Assembly (NCBI RefSeq): GCF_008369445.1
Contig: NZ_VTWH01000003.1
Span: 496,001-560,000 of the forward strand
Length of the DNA: 64,000 bases
Source: Aureimonas fodinaquatilis
Lineage (GTDB): Bacteria; Pseudomonadota; Alphaproteobacteria; Rhizobiales; Rhizobiaceae
Reading direction: 5' to 3'
Shown one piece after another: positions 9,032 to 18,062 of the stretch. Position numbers and translations under genes: made by a program. The notes below the pieces were generated by a model that ran no database searches, had not been told where the DNA came from, and saw nothing but the letters and a program-made list of their open reading frames with translations. The stretch's first letter is position 1. Each line of letters starts with the position of its first letter.

Positions 9032-9499
9032 ATGGAACCTGCTGCCGCGCCCGATATTGATATCTCGCTTCTGCGATTGAAAGATGCGCGGGACCTCGCG
9101 CCTCTTCTTGCCGCCTACAATCAGGCAATGTTTCGTGGCGCGCCTGGCGCGCCGGATGTCTATTACGCCGAGCAATTGCTTCAGGATCGGACCGGCGAAC
9201 TTCTGGGCGCCCGCATCGACGGCACGCTGGTCGGTTTTCTGGTGTTCTATGATTTGCCTGACCCGTGGACGGGCATGCGCACCGGCCTTGCAGATCATAT
9301 TTACGTGGACATTCAGCATCGTCGCAAAGGCATTGCCAAGGCGATGGTGGACCTTCTGGCTGATGAGGGCGAAGGTCGAGGCTGGTCGCGTCTGGTGCTG
9401 CAGGCACCTCGCAATGCTGATACCGGGCGCAACCTTTATGCACGCATTGCCGAACCCGCAGACTGGACAAGCTACATGATCCGGTTTCTGGACAGGTGA
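9032..9499 (+). CDS. GNAT family N-acetyltransferase
   Basis: The 155-residue protein has the GNAT core. Strands beginning LLGARIDGTLVGFLVFY lead into the acetyl-CoA loop HRRKGIAKAMV, and ARIAEPADWTSYMI lies near the end. The substrate is not predictable. The ATG at 9032 is preferred because the core fits; a longer frame from 8975 is possible. Confidence 0.85.
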   Translation: MEPAAAPDIDISLLRLKDARDLAPLLAAYNQAMFRGAPGAPDVYYAEQLLQDRTGELLGARIDGTLVGFLVFYDLPDPWTGMRTGLADHIYVDIQHRRKGIAKAMVDLLADEGEGRGWSRLVLQAPRNADTGRNLYARIAEPADWTSYMIRFLDR

Positions 9500-9744
9500 T
9501 TCGCATGGCGAATGTCCAATCAGGGTGACAGTCGCAGGATAAATCACCGCCCGAAACGCTCTTAATCGATTTGGGAGCGCCGAAGATGCCGCTTTTGTTA
9601 CATGAGTGCTTGATTTCGCAGTCGCAAACGGTGTTTTAGAAACTCTCCAGCCAGCGCATTGTGGGCAGCACTGGCTTGAACTCATGATTTGATCCGCCCG
9701 GACATACGGCACACGCGCAGTGCCAGCCTGACAGGAGACACGCT

Positions 9745-10137
9745 TTGTCGGAGATTAAATCCGCACGGCCGCTTTCGCCGCATCTGACAATCTACCGGTT
9801 CAGACCGACGATGGCGATGTCGATTGTGCACCGCATAACCGGCATGGCGCTCTATTTCGGCACTTTGCTCGTCGTCTGGTGGCTGGTGGCTGCCGCCAGT
9901 GGGCCAGGCGCCTTTGCCACGGCCTCATGGTTTCTTGGATCGTTCATCGGGCAGTTGATCTTGTTCGGCTACACCTGGGCGTTGCTGCACCACATGTTTG
10001 GCGGTATCCGCCATTTCATCTGGGATACGGGGCGTGGGCTGGAAAAAGAAACGTCCACTAAAATGTCGATTGCCACTTTGATTGCGTCGCTGACGGGCAC
10101 GCTGCTTCTGTGGCTCGGAATACTGATTTTTGGTTGA
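9745..10137 (+). CDS. sdhC: Succinate dehydrogenase cytochrome b556 subunit SdhC
   Basis: SdhC is a membrane anchor and haem b/quinone-binding subunit of complex II. The 130-residue protein starts at TTG, seven bases after AGGAG (9733-9737). It begins with the signature RPLSPHLTIYRF and SIVHRITGMALY, and has three membrane helices. The histidine in LLHHMFGGIRH is a likely haem ligand. It opens the sdhCDA operon. Confidence 0.94.
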   Translation: MSEIKSARPLSPHLTIYRFRPTMAMSIVHRITGMALYFGTLLVVWWLVAAASGPGAFATASWFLGSFIGQLILFGYTWALLHHMFGGIRHFIWDTGRGLEKETSTKMSIATLIASLTGTLLLWLGILIFG

Positions 10138-10150
10138 TAAGGGCGGCTCC

Positions 10151-10528
10151 ATGTCTATGAGAACTCCACTGGGCCGCGTGCGCGGACTTGGCTCTGCCAA
10201 GGAAGGAACCGGCCATTTCTGGATGCAGCGCGTCACCGGCGTCGCCAATCTGTTTCTGATGACGTTTTTCGTCTTCCTGGTCATTCGCCTGTCAAGCGGA
10301 ACCTATGCCGATGTCGTGGCAGCCTTTGGCAACCCGCTGGTGGGCCTGGTCATGGGGCTGGTTGTCGTCTCGGCAACGGTCCACATGCGTCTCGGCATGC
10401 AGATCGTTATTGAAGACTACCTGCATGGGGCTGCGCGTTTTGTGGCGATCATCGCCAACACTTTCTTTTCGGTTGTCGTCGCGTTTGCCTGCCTGTTCGC
10501 GATTATCCGGCTTAGCCTGGGAGCATAA
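10151..10528 (+). CDS. sdhD: Succinate dehydrogenase membrane anchor subunit SdhD
   Basis: SdhD is the second membrane anchor of complex II. The 125-residue protein has an N-terminal [20 protein letters not shown] typical of alphaproteobacterial SdhD and three hydrophobic segments; a histidine in [14 protein letters not shown] fits the haem-ligand helix. ATG at 10151 is chosen over a TTG seven codons upstream that overlaps sdhC. Its stop overlaps the sdhA start (TAATG). Confidence 0.93.
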   Translation: MSMRTPLGRVRGLGSAKEGTGHFWMQRVTGVANLFLMTFFVFLVIRLSSGTYADVVAAFGNPLVGLVMGLVVVSATVHMRLGMQIVIEDYLHGAARFVAIIANTFFSVVVAFACLFAIIRLSLGA

Positions 10529-12384
10529 TGGAAATGGCTGATTCACATACTGGCAACGGACAGCCACACCGCACTGCACCTGGCATCAACGGCAAGGCAT
10601 ATGAATTCATCGATCACACATTTGATGTGGTTGTGGTGGGCGCTGGTGGTGCCGGATTGCGCGCGACGCTGGGCGCTGCGCAGGCCGGGTTGAAGACCGC
10701 CTGCATCACCAAGGTTTTCCCGACGCGTTCGCACACTGTGGCTGCCCAGGGCGGCGTTGCAGCGTCTCTGGGCAATATGGGCCGGGATGACTGGCGCTGG
10801 CACATGTTCGATACCGTCAAAGGCTCGGACTGGCTGGGAGATCAGGACGCAATCGAATATCTGGTGCGCAATGCGCCAGCCGCGGTTTATGAGCTTGAAC
10901 ATTTCGGCGTGCCGTTTTCCCGCACGCAGGAGGGCAAGATCTATCAGCGGCCATTTGGCGGCATGACGACGGAATATGGTGAGGGGCCACCCGCACAACG
11001 CACCTGCGCCGCGGCAGACCGAACCGGCCACGCCATTCTGCACACGCTGTATGGCCAGTCACTGCGCTATTCGTCCGAGTTTTACATTGAGTATTTTGCC
11101 ATTGACCTGATCATGGACTCCGATGGCGCGTGCCGCGGCGTCGTGGCCATGTGCATGGATGATGGCACTTTGCACCGCTTTTCGGCCAAGCAGACCATTC
11201 TGGCCACTGGCGGCTATGGTCGGGCCTATTTCTCAGCCACATCGGCCCACACCTGCACCGGAGATGGCAATGCCATGGTGCTGCGCGCTGGTCTGCCGTT
11301 GCAGGACATGGAATTCGTTCAATTCCACCCGACCGGCATTTATGGCGCTGGCTGCCTGATCACCGAAGGTGCACGCGGTGAGGGCGGATACCTGACGAAT
11401 TCCGAAGGTGAACGCTTTATGGAGCGTTATGCTCCTTCCGCCAAGGATCTGGCGTCTCGCGATGTCGTTTCACGCTCCATGACAATGGAAATCCGTGAAG
11501 GGCGCGGTGTTGGCCGGAACAAGGACCACATCTTCCTGCATCTGGACCATCTGGACCCGAAAATCCTGCATGAGCGCCTGCCCGGCATTTCGGAAAGCGC
11601 CCGCATTTTTGCCGGAGTGGATGTTACCAAAGAACCAATTCCGGTGCTTCCGACTGTTCATTACAATATGGGCGGCATTCCGACCAACTATCATGGCGAA
11701 GTCCTGACGCTGAAAAACGGCAATCCTGACACGGTGGTTCCGGGTCTGATGGCCGTTGGCGAAGCCGCATGTGTGTCGGTGCATGGTGCCAATCGTCTCG
11801 GCTCCAACTCGCTCATCGATCTGGTGGTGTTTGGCCGGGCCGCAGCTTTGCGCTGCGCTGAAACTGTAGAACGCGGCGGCAGCGCGCAGCCATTGCCAGC
11901 GAATGCCGGGCAAAACTCGATCGAGCGGCTTGATCGTTTCCGCTATGCCAATGGCAGCACTTCCACGGCAGAACTGCGCCTCTCCATGCAGAAAACCATG
12001 CAGAGCAATTGCGCGGTGTTTCGCACCGGCGAAGTGCTGGAAGAGGGCCACCACGCCATCCATGCAGTGTGGCGGGATTCCGATACAGTGGGAATCAAAG
12101 ATCGCTCTCTGATCTGGAACACGGATCTGATTGAGACGCTGGAATACGACAATCTGATCTGTCAGGCCGTCGTGACCATGGATTCCGCTCTCGCGCGTCA
12201 GGAATCGCGCGGTGCGCACGCGCGTGAAGATTTTCCAGATCGTGATGACGTGAACTGGATGAAGCACACATTGGCCTACACGGATATGTCGGCGCAGACC
12301 GTCAAGCTGGAAGAGCGGCCGGTGCACACCTACACGCTGTCCAACGAGATCGAATACATCAAACCGAAAAAACGTGTGTACTGA
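10528..12384 (+). CDS. sdhA: Succinate dehydrogenase flavoprotein subunit SdhA
   Basis: SdhA oxidises succinate to fumarate at a covalently bound FAD. The 618-residue product has the dinucleotide-binding [12 protein letters not shown] (about 35-46), the FAD-linking His69 in SHTVAAQGG, and the active-site region [20 protein letters not shown]. It overlaps sdhD by one base. A strong terminator follows directly, so sdhB, which lies 2.8 kb downstream, needs separate transcription. Confidence 0.97.
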   Translation: MEMADSHTGNGQPHRTAPGINGKAYEFIDHTFDVVVVGAGGAGLRATLGAAQAGLKTACITKVFPTRSHTVAAQGGVAASLGNMGRDDWRWHMFDTVKGSDWLGDQDAIEYLVRNAPAAVYELEHFGVPFSRTQEGKIYQRPFGGMTTEYGEGPPAQRTCAAADRTGHAILHTLYGQSLRYSSEFYIEYFAIDLIMDSDGACRGVVAMCMDDGTLHRFSAKQTILATGGYGRAYFSATSAHTCTGDGNAMVLRAGLPLQDMEFVQFHPTGIYGAGCLITEGARGEGGYLTNSEGERFMERYAPSAKDLASRDVVSRSMTMEIREGRGVGRNKDHIFLHLDHLDPKILHERLPGISESARIFAGVDVTKEPIPVLPTVHYNMGGIPTNYHGEVLTLKNGNPDTVVPGLMAVGEAACVSVHGANRLGSNSLIDLVVFGRAAALRCAETVERGGSAQPLPANAGQNSIERLDRFRYANGSTSTAELRLSMQKTMQSNCAVFRTGEVLEEGHHAIHAVWRDSDTVGIKDRSLIWNTDLIETLEYDNLICQAVVTMDSALARQESRGAHAREDFPDRDDVNWMKHTLAYTDMSAQTVKLEERPVHTYTLSNEIEYIKPKKRVY

Positions 12385-12411
12385 TCTCGCATGAATGTTT
12401 GATGCGAATTC

Positions 12412-12446
12412 AAAAGCCCCGATATTCAGTGAATATCGGGGCTTTA
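12412..12446 (+). terminator. Rho-independent terminator after sdhA
   Basis: A perfect 12-bp stem runs from 12416 to 12442 (GCCCCGATATTC with GAATATCGGGGC, loop AGT). It is flanked by AAAA on the left and TTTA on the right. Confidence 0.85.
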
Positions 12447-12487
12447 TAGTTGTTATCGCCACAATCTTCAGCCATCTGTGCTGCTTG

Positions 12488-12586
12488 TCCAGACCGTTTC
12501 AGGCGACATCGCGATTGCCTGAAACAGTCTAAGTTCTTGTTTCGGCGCATTGTCTTGCCGTTGAACGCTTTCAACGCGAAATGCTC
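12488..12586 (-). repeat. Intergenic repeat family, copy 3
   Basis: It shares the GACAATGCG-type block (seen as CGCATTGTC on the plus strand) and GAAATGCTC end with other copies. One end is itself a hairpin, with GTTTCAGGC facing GCCTGAAAC. It lies between the sdhA terminator and the glycosyltransferase gene and reaches the possible start of that gene. Confidence 0.65.
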
Positions 12587-12613
12587 TGATTGCTTGTTGG
12601 TGTGGGCCCGCCC

Positions 12614-13420
12614 GTGAATCACTCATTGTCGCTTGCAATCTATGCGATCAATCTGGACCGGTCCGTTGACCGATGGGAAACTCTGGAAAGCAATTTTTCC
12701 GGCCTGCCCTATGCCCTGCATCGGATTGCAGCTTTGGACGCCGCCTTCGCTCCGGAAAAAGTGCTGGCCGTGCGGGGGCTTCACATTGCTTTGCCGCCAT
12801 CCGGGCTTGGCTGGAGCATGGTGCGGCAGCGCGAATATCTTCTGGTGCAGGAAGCGTGTTTTGCCAGCCACCTGGTGGCGCTGCAGCAATTTCTGCATTC
12901 GACGAATGATCTGGCTCTCATACTGGAAGATGACGCCGTACCCTCCGCTGCTCTGCCGGGTCGTCTGGCCGAAATAACGCGGCTGAAACAGCCATTTGAT
13001 ATTATCAAACTTGAGGGGCTGAAAAGCGGCAGGAGGCTGGCTGTCGCCCGGGCGCAGCTTAGCCAGGGCTGGCTGGTCAATTCGTTGCGTCCATCTGCCG
13101 GATCCGCTGCCTATGTCATTACCCGGGCGGCTGCAGAAAAGCTGATGCAGCGCGCTGGCAAGCTGCTTTTGCCCTATGATGACTACCTGTCAAATCCCGC
13201 ACTCACCGGTTGCGATATCTGGCATTGCTCGCCCTTGCCAATTCACCAGAGTGACGCGCCAAGCCTGATTGCACAAAGCTATGCTCGCGATGCGCTGCGC
13301 AGACGCCGCGGGCCTTTGGCCTATTTACGGCAAGCCAGAACCCGGGCAGGATTGCGCTGGCAACTATGGAACTCTGCGTTGCGGCGCGGGGGGTCTATCC
13401 CTCGCAATTTTGAGTGGTAA
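12614..13420 (+). CDS. Glycosyltransferase family 25 protein
   Basis: The product resembles family 25 transferases that add galactose or similar sugars to lipopolysaccharide. The N-terminus IYAINLDRSVDRWE is the family signature, and LALILEDDAVPS carries the metal-binding acidic motif near residue 95. Start choice is uncertain: no ATG is available, GTG at 12614 is taken here, and TTG at 12590 is an alternative lying at the edge of repeat copy 3. The gene is wedged between sdhA and sdhB with no functional link to them. Confidence 0.85.
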   Translation: MNHSLSLAIYAINLDRSVDRWETLESNFSGLPYALHRIAALDAAFAPEKVLAVRGLHIALPPSGLGWSMVRQREYLLVQEACFASHLVALQQFLHSTNDLALILEDDAVPSAALPGRLAEITRLKQPFDIIKLEGLKSGRRLAVARAQLSQGWLVNSLRPSAGSAAYVITRAAAEKLMQRAGKLLLPYDDYLSNPALTGCDIWHCSPLPIHQSDAPSLIAQSYARDALRRRRGPLAYLRQARTRAGLRWQLWNSALRRGGSIPRNFEW

Positions 13421-13475
13421 GGTGGGCAGGCAATACCAGTAAAGCTGCATCAAATATGCAGTTGGGGGGGAGTCA

Positions 13476-13883
13476 ATGCTCATAAAAAGACAGCGGATTT
13501 GCACCGGTCTGGCAACTTGTTTTCTGTTTGCCGCCCTTGCCCCTGCTTTGGCCAGTGACGAGGCCGCGCAAATGTTTCCGGAAGAGGGACAGGGCAATCA
13601 GGTTGGTCTGATTGCCGGAATTTGCGCGGTTCAGTTGAAAGACATGTCGCCGGAAGGTTGCCAGTGTCTGGCCGAACAGTCACTTGTGCGCTTATCGGAT
13701 CCGCAGCGTGACTATATGATTGCCACGGTTATTTCTCCACCCGCAGCAGAGCGCATGCTGGGCGACCAGCGTGTCGGGCAAGCTGATCAGAAAGTGATTT
13801 TCGACTTTCTGAATGACAGTCTGACCAGCTGCGAAACCGGAACCTACAATCCAGATGCTCAGGTTCCACCATCTGCGCAATGA
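13476..13883 (+). CDS. Secreted hypothetical protein
   Basis: I do not recognise a family. The 135-residue protein has a clear signal peptide (basic start MLIKRQR, hydrophobic core, cleavage expected after ALAS near residue 27). The mature part has four cysteines (in ICAV, EGCQCL and SCET), suggesting periplasmic disulphides. GGGGGGAG precedes the ATG. It overlaps no other gene and lies 10 bp before the App1-type phosphatase. Confidence 0.75.
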   Translation: MLIKRQRICTGLATCFLFAALAPALASDEAAQMFPEEGQGNQVGLIAGICAVQLKDMSPEGCQCLAEQSLVRLSDPQRDYMIATVISPPAAERMLGDQRVGQADQKVIFDFLNDSLTSCETGTYNPDAQVPPSAQ

Positions 13884-13893
13884 GGGGCGTTTT

Positions 13894-14994
13894 ATGAGAA
13901 GCGGACGCTTGCGCCGCTTGCATATGGGCATGAAGCGCCGGATGGGTCTGGTCGATCCGCCAATGCTTATGCCGTATCTGGGCTATGCGGGCGAGGGCGG
14001 TGCATGGCTGCGTGGCCGCGTGCTGGAGGATGAAGGCGTGGTGTCAGCGCCGCATACCACTTCGGCTCTGCACAATTTATGGCTGACATATAAGCGTTTC
14101 AGCACAGATCAAATCAGTGGCGCGCGCGTATCCTGGCAGTTTGGCGACAGAAGCGGCGAAGTGGTGAGCGATGACAGCGGCTATATCGAAGTCAACACTC
14201 CGGGTGTTGCCTCGGGTGCTTCACCGTGGCTGCCTGTTCGGCTGACTTTGGACCATGCTCCGGGATATCAGCCTTCCAGTGTCATGCAGGAAGGGCTGGT
14301 GCGCGTCGTTTCACCGGGTGCGCGATTTGTGATTGTTTCGGATATTGACGACACAATCATTCACACCGGTGCGAACCAGCTTCTGCGGCACTGGCGAGTT
14401 GTGACTGCCAACTCTCCTGAAAGCCGGATAGCGTTTCCCGGCGTCGCGGAATTCTATCATGCATTGGCGGCCGGTGCGGATGGACCGGAAACCAATCCGA
14501 TATTCTATGTGTCATCCGGGCCATGGAATCTGTTTGATCTGTATGACCGGTTCATGGCGCTGCGTGGCATCCCGCGTGGACCGATGTTGCTGCGCAATCT
14601 TTCGAACGACGGTCTCGACTGGATTTTGCGGCGGCACAACGGCCATAAGACACGAATGATTGAGGCATTGCTGAACGCCTATCCGCATCTGCCATTTGTG
14701 CTGATTGGCGATTCGGGCCAGGACGACGCGGCAATTTACCAGGATATAGCCACGAGATTTCCGGGAAGGGTGGCGCTGGTGCACATTCACGATATCAGGC
14801 CAGCATCGCCAGGTCGTGAGGTGGACCGACAGATTGCTGCGCTGCAGGAAAACGGCATCCCCGTGACATTGAGCGCAACACTTGTGGAGGCGGCGCGTCT
14901 GGCCGAAAGTCTTGGCTTTGTCGGCAGCGGCACCGCCGATTCAGTGTCGATGGCGGTCAGACGGCGAATCCAGGGTGGCCAATCACCACTTTAA
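13894..14994 (+). CDS. App1-type phosphatidate phosphatase domain protein (DUF2183)
   Basis: The catalytic domain resembles that of yeast App1, a phosphatidate phosphatase of the HAD type. The DxDxT motif is VSDIDDTIIHTG, with Asp150, Asp152 and Thr154. FVLIGDSGQDD later supplies the fourth HAD motif. The 367 residues match bacterial members. ATG at 13894 is preferred over an upstream start that would overlap the secreted protein gene. The role is inferred to be in lipid metabolism. Confidence 0.88.
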   Translation: MRSGRLRRLHMGMKRRMGLVDPPMLMPYLGYAGEGGAWLRGRVLEDEGVVSAPHTTSALHNLWLTYKRFSTDQISGARVSWQFGDRSGEVVSDDSGYIEVNTPGVASGASPWLPVRLTLDHAPGYQPSSVMQEGLVRVVSPGARFVIVSDIDDTIIHTGANQLLRHWRVVTANSPESRIAFPGVAEFYHALAAGADGPETNPIFYVSSGPWNLFDLYDRFMALRGIPRGPMLLRNLSNDGLDWILRRHNGHKTRMIEALLNAYPHLPFVLIGDSGQDDAAIYQDIATRFPGRVALVHIHDIRPASPGREVDRQIAALQENGIPVTLSATLVEAARLAESLGFVGSGTADSVSMAVRRRIQGGQSPL

Positions 14995-15140
14995 GTGAAA
15001 ACCGGAAGTGTTTCATTTGTTGAACCGATTGAAATTGCTGTTGGAACAGGAAGGCTGTTGCGCTGCGGAAGCTTTATGTTTAGGCCCATTCTAAATGCCC
15101 GCGTCCTGCGGGCTGGACGTTTGAAGTTCAGGACGGATAG

Positions 15141-15920
15141 ATGGTCGAACTCAGCCTTCCCAAAAACTCGCGGCTGACCAAAGGTAAAGTGTGGCCGAAA
15201 CCGGATGCATCGGCCAATGTGCGTGAATTCGCCATTTACCGCTGGTCGCCGGATGACGATCAGAATCCGCGTGTCGACACTTACTATGTTGATCTGGACG
15301 ATTGCGGTCCCATGGTTCTGGACGCCTTGCTCTGGATCAAGAACAACGTTGATTCAACTCTGACACTGCGTCGGTCATGCCGGGAGGGGATCTGCGGTTC
15401 CTGCGCCATGAACATTGACGGCACCAACACCCTGGCGTGCACCAAAGGCATGGATGAGGTAAAAGGCGCGGTAAAGGTTTATCCACTGCCTCATATGCCG
15501 GTGATCAAGGATCTGGTTCCTGACCTGACAGTGCCTTATGCGCAGCTTCGCTCGATTGAGCCATGGCTGAAAACCGAAACACCAGAGCCTGAAAAGGAAT
15601 GGCGGCAAAGTCATGCGGACCGCGAAAAGCTGGACGGTCTGTATGAGTGCATTCTGTGTTTCTGCTGCCAGACTTCCTGCCCGTCCTACTGGTGGAACGG
15701 TGATCGCTATCTCGGGCCGGCAGTTCTACTGCAAGCTTATCGCTGGTTGATCGATTCGCGTGATGAGGCAACGGGCGAGCGGTTGGATCAGCTTGAAGAC
15801 CCGTTCCGGCTGTACCGTTGCCACACAATCATGAACTGCACGCAGACATGCCCCAAGGGCTTGAACCCGGCAAAGGCAATTGCCGAGATCAAAAAAATGA
15901 TGGTCGAGCGCCGGGTCTGA
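15141..15920 (+). CDS. sdhB: Succinate dehydrogenase iron-sulfur subunit SdhB
   Basis: SdhB passes electrons from FAD to quinone through three clusters. The [2Fe-2S] ligands are Cys80, 85, 88 and 100 ([10 protein letters not shown] onward). The [4Fe-4S] and [3Fe-4S] ligands lie in [11 protein letters not shown] (170-180) and [12 protein letters not shown] (227-237). The 259 residues are normal for the family. It is separated from sdhCDA by a terminator and three unrelated genes, so it must have its own promoter; a short GC hairpin (GCCCGC/GCGGGC) lies upstream near 15098. Confidence 0.97.
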   Translation: MVELSLPKNSRLTKGKVWPKPDASANVREFAIYRWSPDDDQNPRVDTYYVDLDDCGPMVLDALLWIKNNVDSTLTLRRSCREGICGSCAMNIDGTNTLACTKGMDEVKGAVKVYPLPHMPVIKDLVPDLTVPYAQLRSIEPWLKTETPEPEKEWRQSHADREKLDGLYECILCFCCQTSCPSYWWNGDRYLGPAVLLQAYRWLIDSRDEATGERLDQLEDPFRLYRCHTIMNCTQTCPKGLNPAKAIAEIKKMMVERRV

Positions 15921-15943
15921 GCTGCTCCACCCCCCCATGTTAC

Positions 15944-15977
15944 AAAAGGCCGCGCTGAGAGATCAGCGCGGCTTTTT
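15944..15977 (+). terminator. Rho-independent terminator after sdhB
   Basis: GCCGCGCTGA and TCAGCGCGGC form a 10-bp stem around GAGA (15949-15972), preceded by AAAA and followed by TTTTT. Confidence 0.88.
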
Positions 15978-16013
15978 GCCTTTTGAAAGGCGCAATTTTC
16001 ACGCACAATCATC

Positions 16014-16112
16014 GGAGCATTTCTCGTTAAAACCATGATGTTTTAGCGGCCGGGCGATGCGGCAGAACACAGAGTCAGAGCATCTCGGGTGATCGGAAAG
16101 GTCGCTTCATGA
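16014..16112 (+). repeat. Intergenic repeat family, copy 5
   Basis: It begins AGCATTTCTCGTTAAAA, has a diverged central GGCGATGCGGC, and ends with GGGTGATCGGAAAGGTC. It lies between the sdhB terminator and msrA, in front of the msrA start. Confidence 0.6.
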
Positions 16113-16135
16113 AGCTCTGGCATCCAACCGTTTGA

Positions 16136-16759
16136 ATGGTGATTGCGATGGTGCTGCGCTTTCTGACTCTTTGTTTTGCAGTCTTGGTATTGGCCTTGCC
16201 GCAAAAGGCAATGGCTGAGCAACGTGTGGCGGTGTTCGCTGGCGGCTGCTTCTGGTCGGTGGAAGCGCATTTCGACAAAATGCCGGGTGTTATCGCCACG
16301 GTTTCCGGCTTTTCGGGCGGAACGGTGGCCAACCCCAGCTATGAGCGCGTACTGGCGGGGGATACAGGGCATCTGGAAGCGGTCGAAGTCACCTATGATT
16401 CTGCAAAGGTGACATACGACCAATTGCTTTACGCGTTTTGGCACTTCATTGACCCGACAGACGGCGGCGGGCAATTCTGCGATCGCGGCAATCAATATGA
16501 AACGGCCATCTTTTACGGAAATGACGCCGAAAAGCAGGCCGCGGAAACCTCAAAACTGGGTATAGTTGAGGAATTGCGGAAAGATATTGCCACAAAGATC
16601 ATTCCGGCCTTGCCCTTTTATGCGGCGGAACCCTATCATCAAGACTTCGCTAGCAAAAATCCGGCTCGTTATGAGGCGTACCGCGTCGGATGCGGGCGAG
16701 ATGTGGCCATTCGCTCTGTCTGGGGCGAACGGGCATTCGCCGGCCTGCCGCCTACCTGA
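16136..16759 (+). CDS. msrA: Peptide-methionine (S)-S-oxide reductase MsrA with signal peptide
   Basis: MsrA repairs methionine-S-sulfoxide. The catalytic GGCFW motif has Cys38, and a likely resolving cysteine lies in YRVGCGRD near the C-terminus. Before the catalytic domain is a signal peptide (hydrophobic RFLTLCFAVLVLAL, cleavage after AMA near residue 27), so the enzyme is predicted to be exported, unlike the usual cytosolic MsrA. An ATG four codons in is an alternative start. A second exported protein gene follows 41 bp later. Confidence 0.92.
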   Translation: MVIAMVLRFLTLCFAVLVLALPQKAMAEQRVAVFAGGCFWSVEAHFDKMPGVIATVSGFSGGTVANPSYERVLAGDTGHLEAVEVTYDSAKVTYDQLLYAFWHFIDPTDGGGQFCDRGNQYETAIFYGNDAEKQAAETSKLGIVEELRKDIATKIIPALPFYAAEPYHQDFASKNPARYEAYRVGCGRDVAIRSVWGERAFAGLPPT

Positions 16760-16800
16760 AGGAAATGTAAAGTCGCGCTCATCAACCACCGGGAGATCCG

Positions 16801-17277
16801 ATGATACCTCGCCTGTTGCTGCCACTATTAGGTTTCGCATTTCTGCTGCTGAGCGCCGGGCATACGGCGTGGGCTGCTGATGACTGGGTGGTGCGACAGA
16901 GCCGTTATGACGTCGAGGAAACTTCAAAACGGTTGGAAGAGGTGATTGAGCGCTCCGGATCGGTCGTGCTTGGGGTGATCGATCATGAGGCGGCGGCGCG
17001 CCTTGTGGGTGAAGAGCTTTCCCAAATGCGGGTGGTGATGTTTTCGAAACCGAAAATCAGCACGCCTTTGATGCGGCAGAACAAGCGTCTGGGAATAGAT
17101 CTGCCGCAGCGTATTCTGATCTGGGATGAGGAAGGCGCGACGCAGATTGGCTATGTTGACCCCGGCGTGCTGGCGCAACGCTATGGGCTGAGCGCGCAGG
17201 ATCGCGAGTGGCAGGAAATGCGCAGTTCGCTGGATGCCCTGACGCAGGCCGCAATCAGCCGGACCGACCGCAGGTAG
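16801..17277 (+). CDS. Secreted DUF302 family protein
   Basis: The 158-residue product has a signal peptide (MIPRLLLPLLGF onward, cleavage after AWAA near residue 26). The mature part resembles the DUF302 fold: YDVEETSKRLEEVI, a central SQMRVVMFSKPKISTPLM, then LPQRILIWDEEG. The function of this family is unknown; some members bind small ligands. It sits beside exported msrA, so a periplasmic stress role is possible. Confidence 0.8.
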   Translation: MIPRLLLPLLGFAFLLLSAGHTAWAADDWVVRQSRYDVEETSKRLEEVIERSGSVVLGVIDHEAAARLVGEELSQMRVVMFSKPKISTPLMRQNKRLGIDLPQRILIWDEEGATQIGYVDPGVLAQRYGLSAQDREWQEMRSSLDALTQAAISRTDRR

Positions 17278-17349
17278 ATTTGAAGCAACCTATGGTGTGC
17301 GTTGACCGTTTGGGGCAGACTGGAAAGCCCTTGATAACGGAGTAGGCTG

Positions 17350-17853
17350 ATGGCCAAAAAATCTCAAACCATTCTGCATCCGACCAAAAATCCTGGAAAT
17401 GAAAATCTGCGGGTCGCGATGATCGAGCTTTTGCAGAAGCATTTGGGAACTGCAATCGACCTGTCCTACGCTGCCAAGCAGGCGCACTGGAATGTCAAAG
17501 GCAAAAACTTCATGTCCGTTCATCTGCTGTTCGACCGGCTGCACAATGAAGTTGAAACCTATGTTGACAGCATCGCCGAACGGCTGACGGCCTTGGGCGG
17601 GCAAGCGCATGGCACCGTACAGGCCGCATCGCAGAACACCATTCTGACGCCTTACCCGCTGGACCTTGTGGATTCCATGGGGCATCTGAAGCAACTGGCG
17701 GACCATTTTGCCCGCTGGAGCGCGACATTGCGTGAAGCCATTTCGGAATCTGACGAGGCTGGGGATGCGCTGACGGCAGACCTGTTCACCAATATCGGGC
17801 GCAATGTTGAACAGTCGCTGTACTTCCTGGAAAGCCACTTCCAGACCAAATAA
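17350..17853 (+). CDS. dps: DNA-binding ferritin-like protein Dps
   Basis: Dps forms a 12-subunit shell that oxidises and stores iron and protects DNA. The 167-residue protein has the inter-subunit ferroxidase residues in the family spacing: His46 (QAHWNVKG), His58, Asp73 and Glu77 (DSIAERL). A lysine-bearing N-terminal tail (MAKKSQ) could contact DNA. It is probably a single-gene unit. Confidence 0.94.
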   Translation: MAKKSQTILHPTKNPGNENLRVAMIELLQKHLGTAIDLSYAAKQAHWNVKGKNFMSVHLLFDRLHNEVETYVDSIAERLTALGGQAHGTVQAASQNTILTPYPLDLVDSMGHLKQLADHFARWSATLREAISESDEAGDALTADLFTNIGRNVEQSLYFLESHFQTK

Positions 17854-17910
17854 TCCGCAACCCGTCTTTTCATCACCCGGCCAGATCGCTACCTGAGTGT
17901 GGCATGGCCA

Positions 17911-18005
17911 GAGCATTTCACGTTGAACAGTTGTTTTTCAGCGACGTGGCAATGCGACAAGGCGCAGTGTGAGAGCGTTTCAGGGGGTCGAAAGGTCTCC
18001 TGATG
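17911..18005 (+). repeat. Intergenic repeat family, copy 6
   Basis: It begins GAGCATTTCACGTTGAAC, has TGGCAATGCGACA at its centre, and ends GCGTTTCAGGGGGTCGAAAG. It lies between dps and priA. Confidence 0.62.
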
Positions 18006-18062
18006 GGCTACAGGTGATGAAGCAGCGGGTAGTGGTGCATGGGTGATCGGCGGCAGGCCAAT

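Noticed and set aside
12389-12470. Hairpin after sdhA read as a small RNA or riboswitch
   Set aside because: It has the plain form of a terminator (long stem, short loop, T-rich end) and no further structure.
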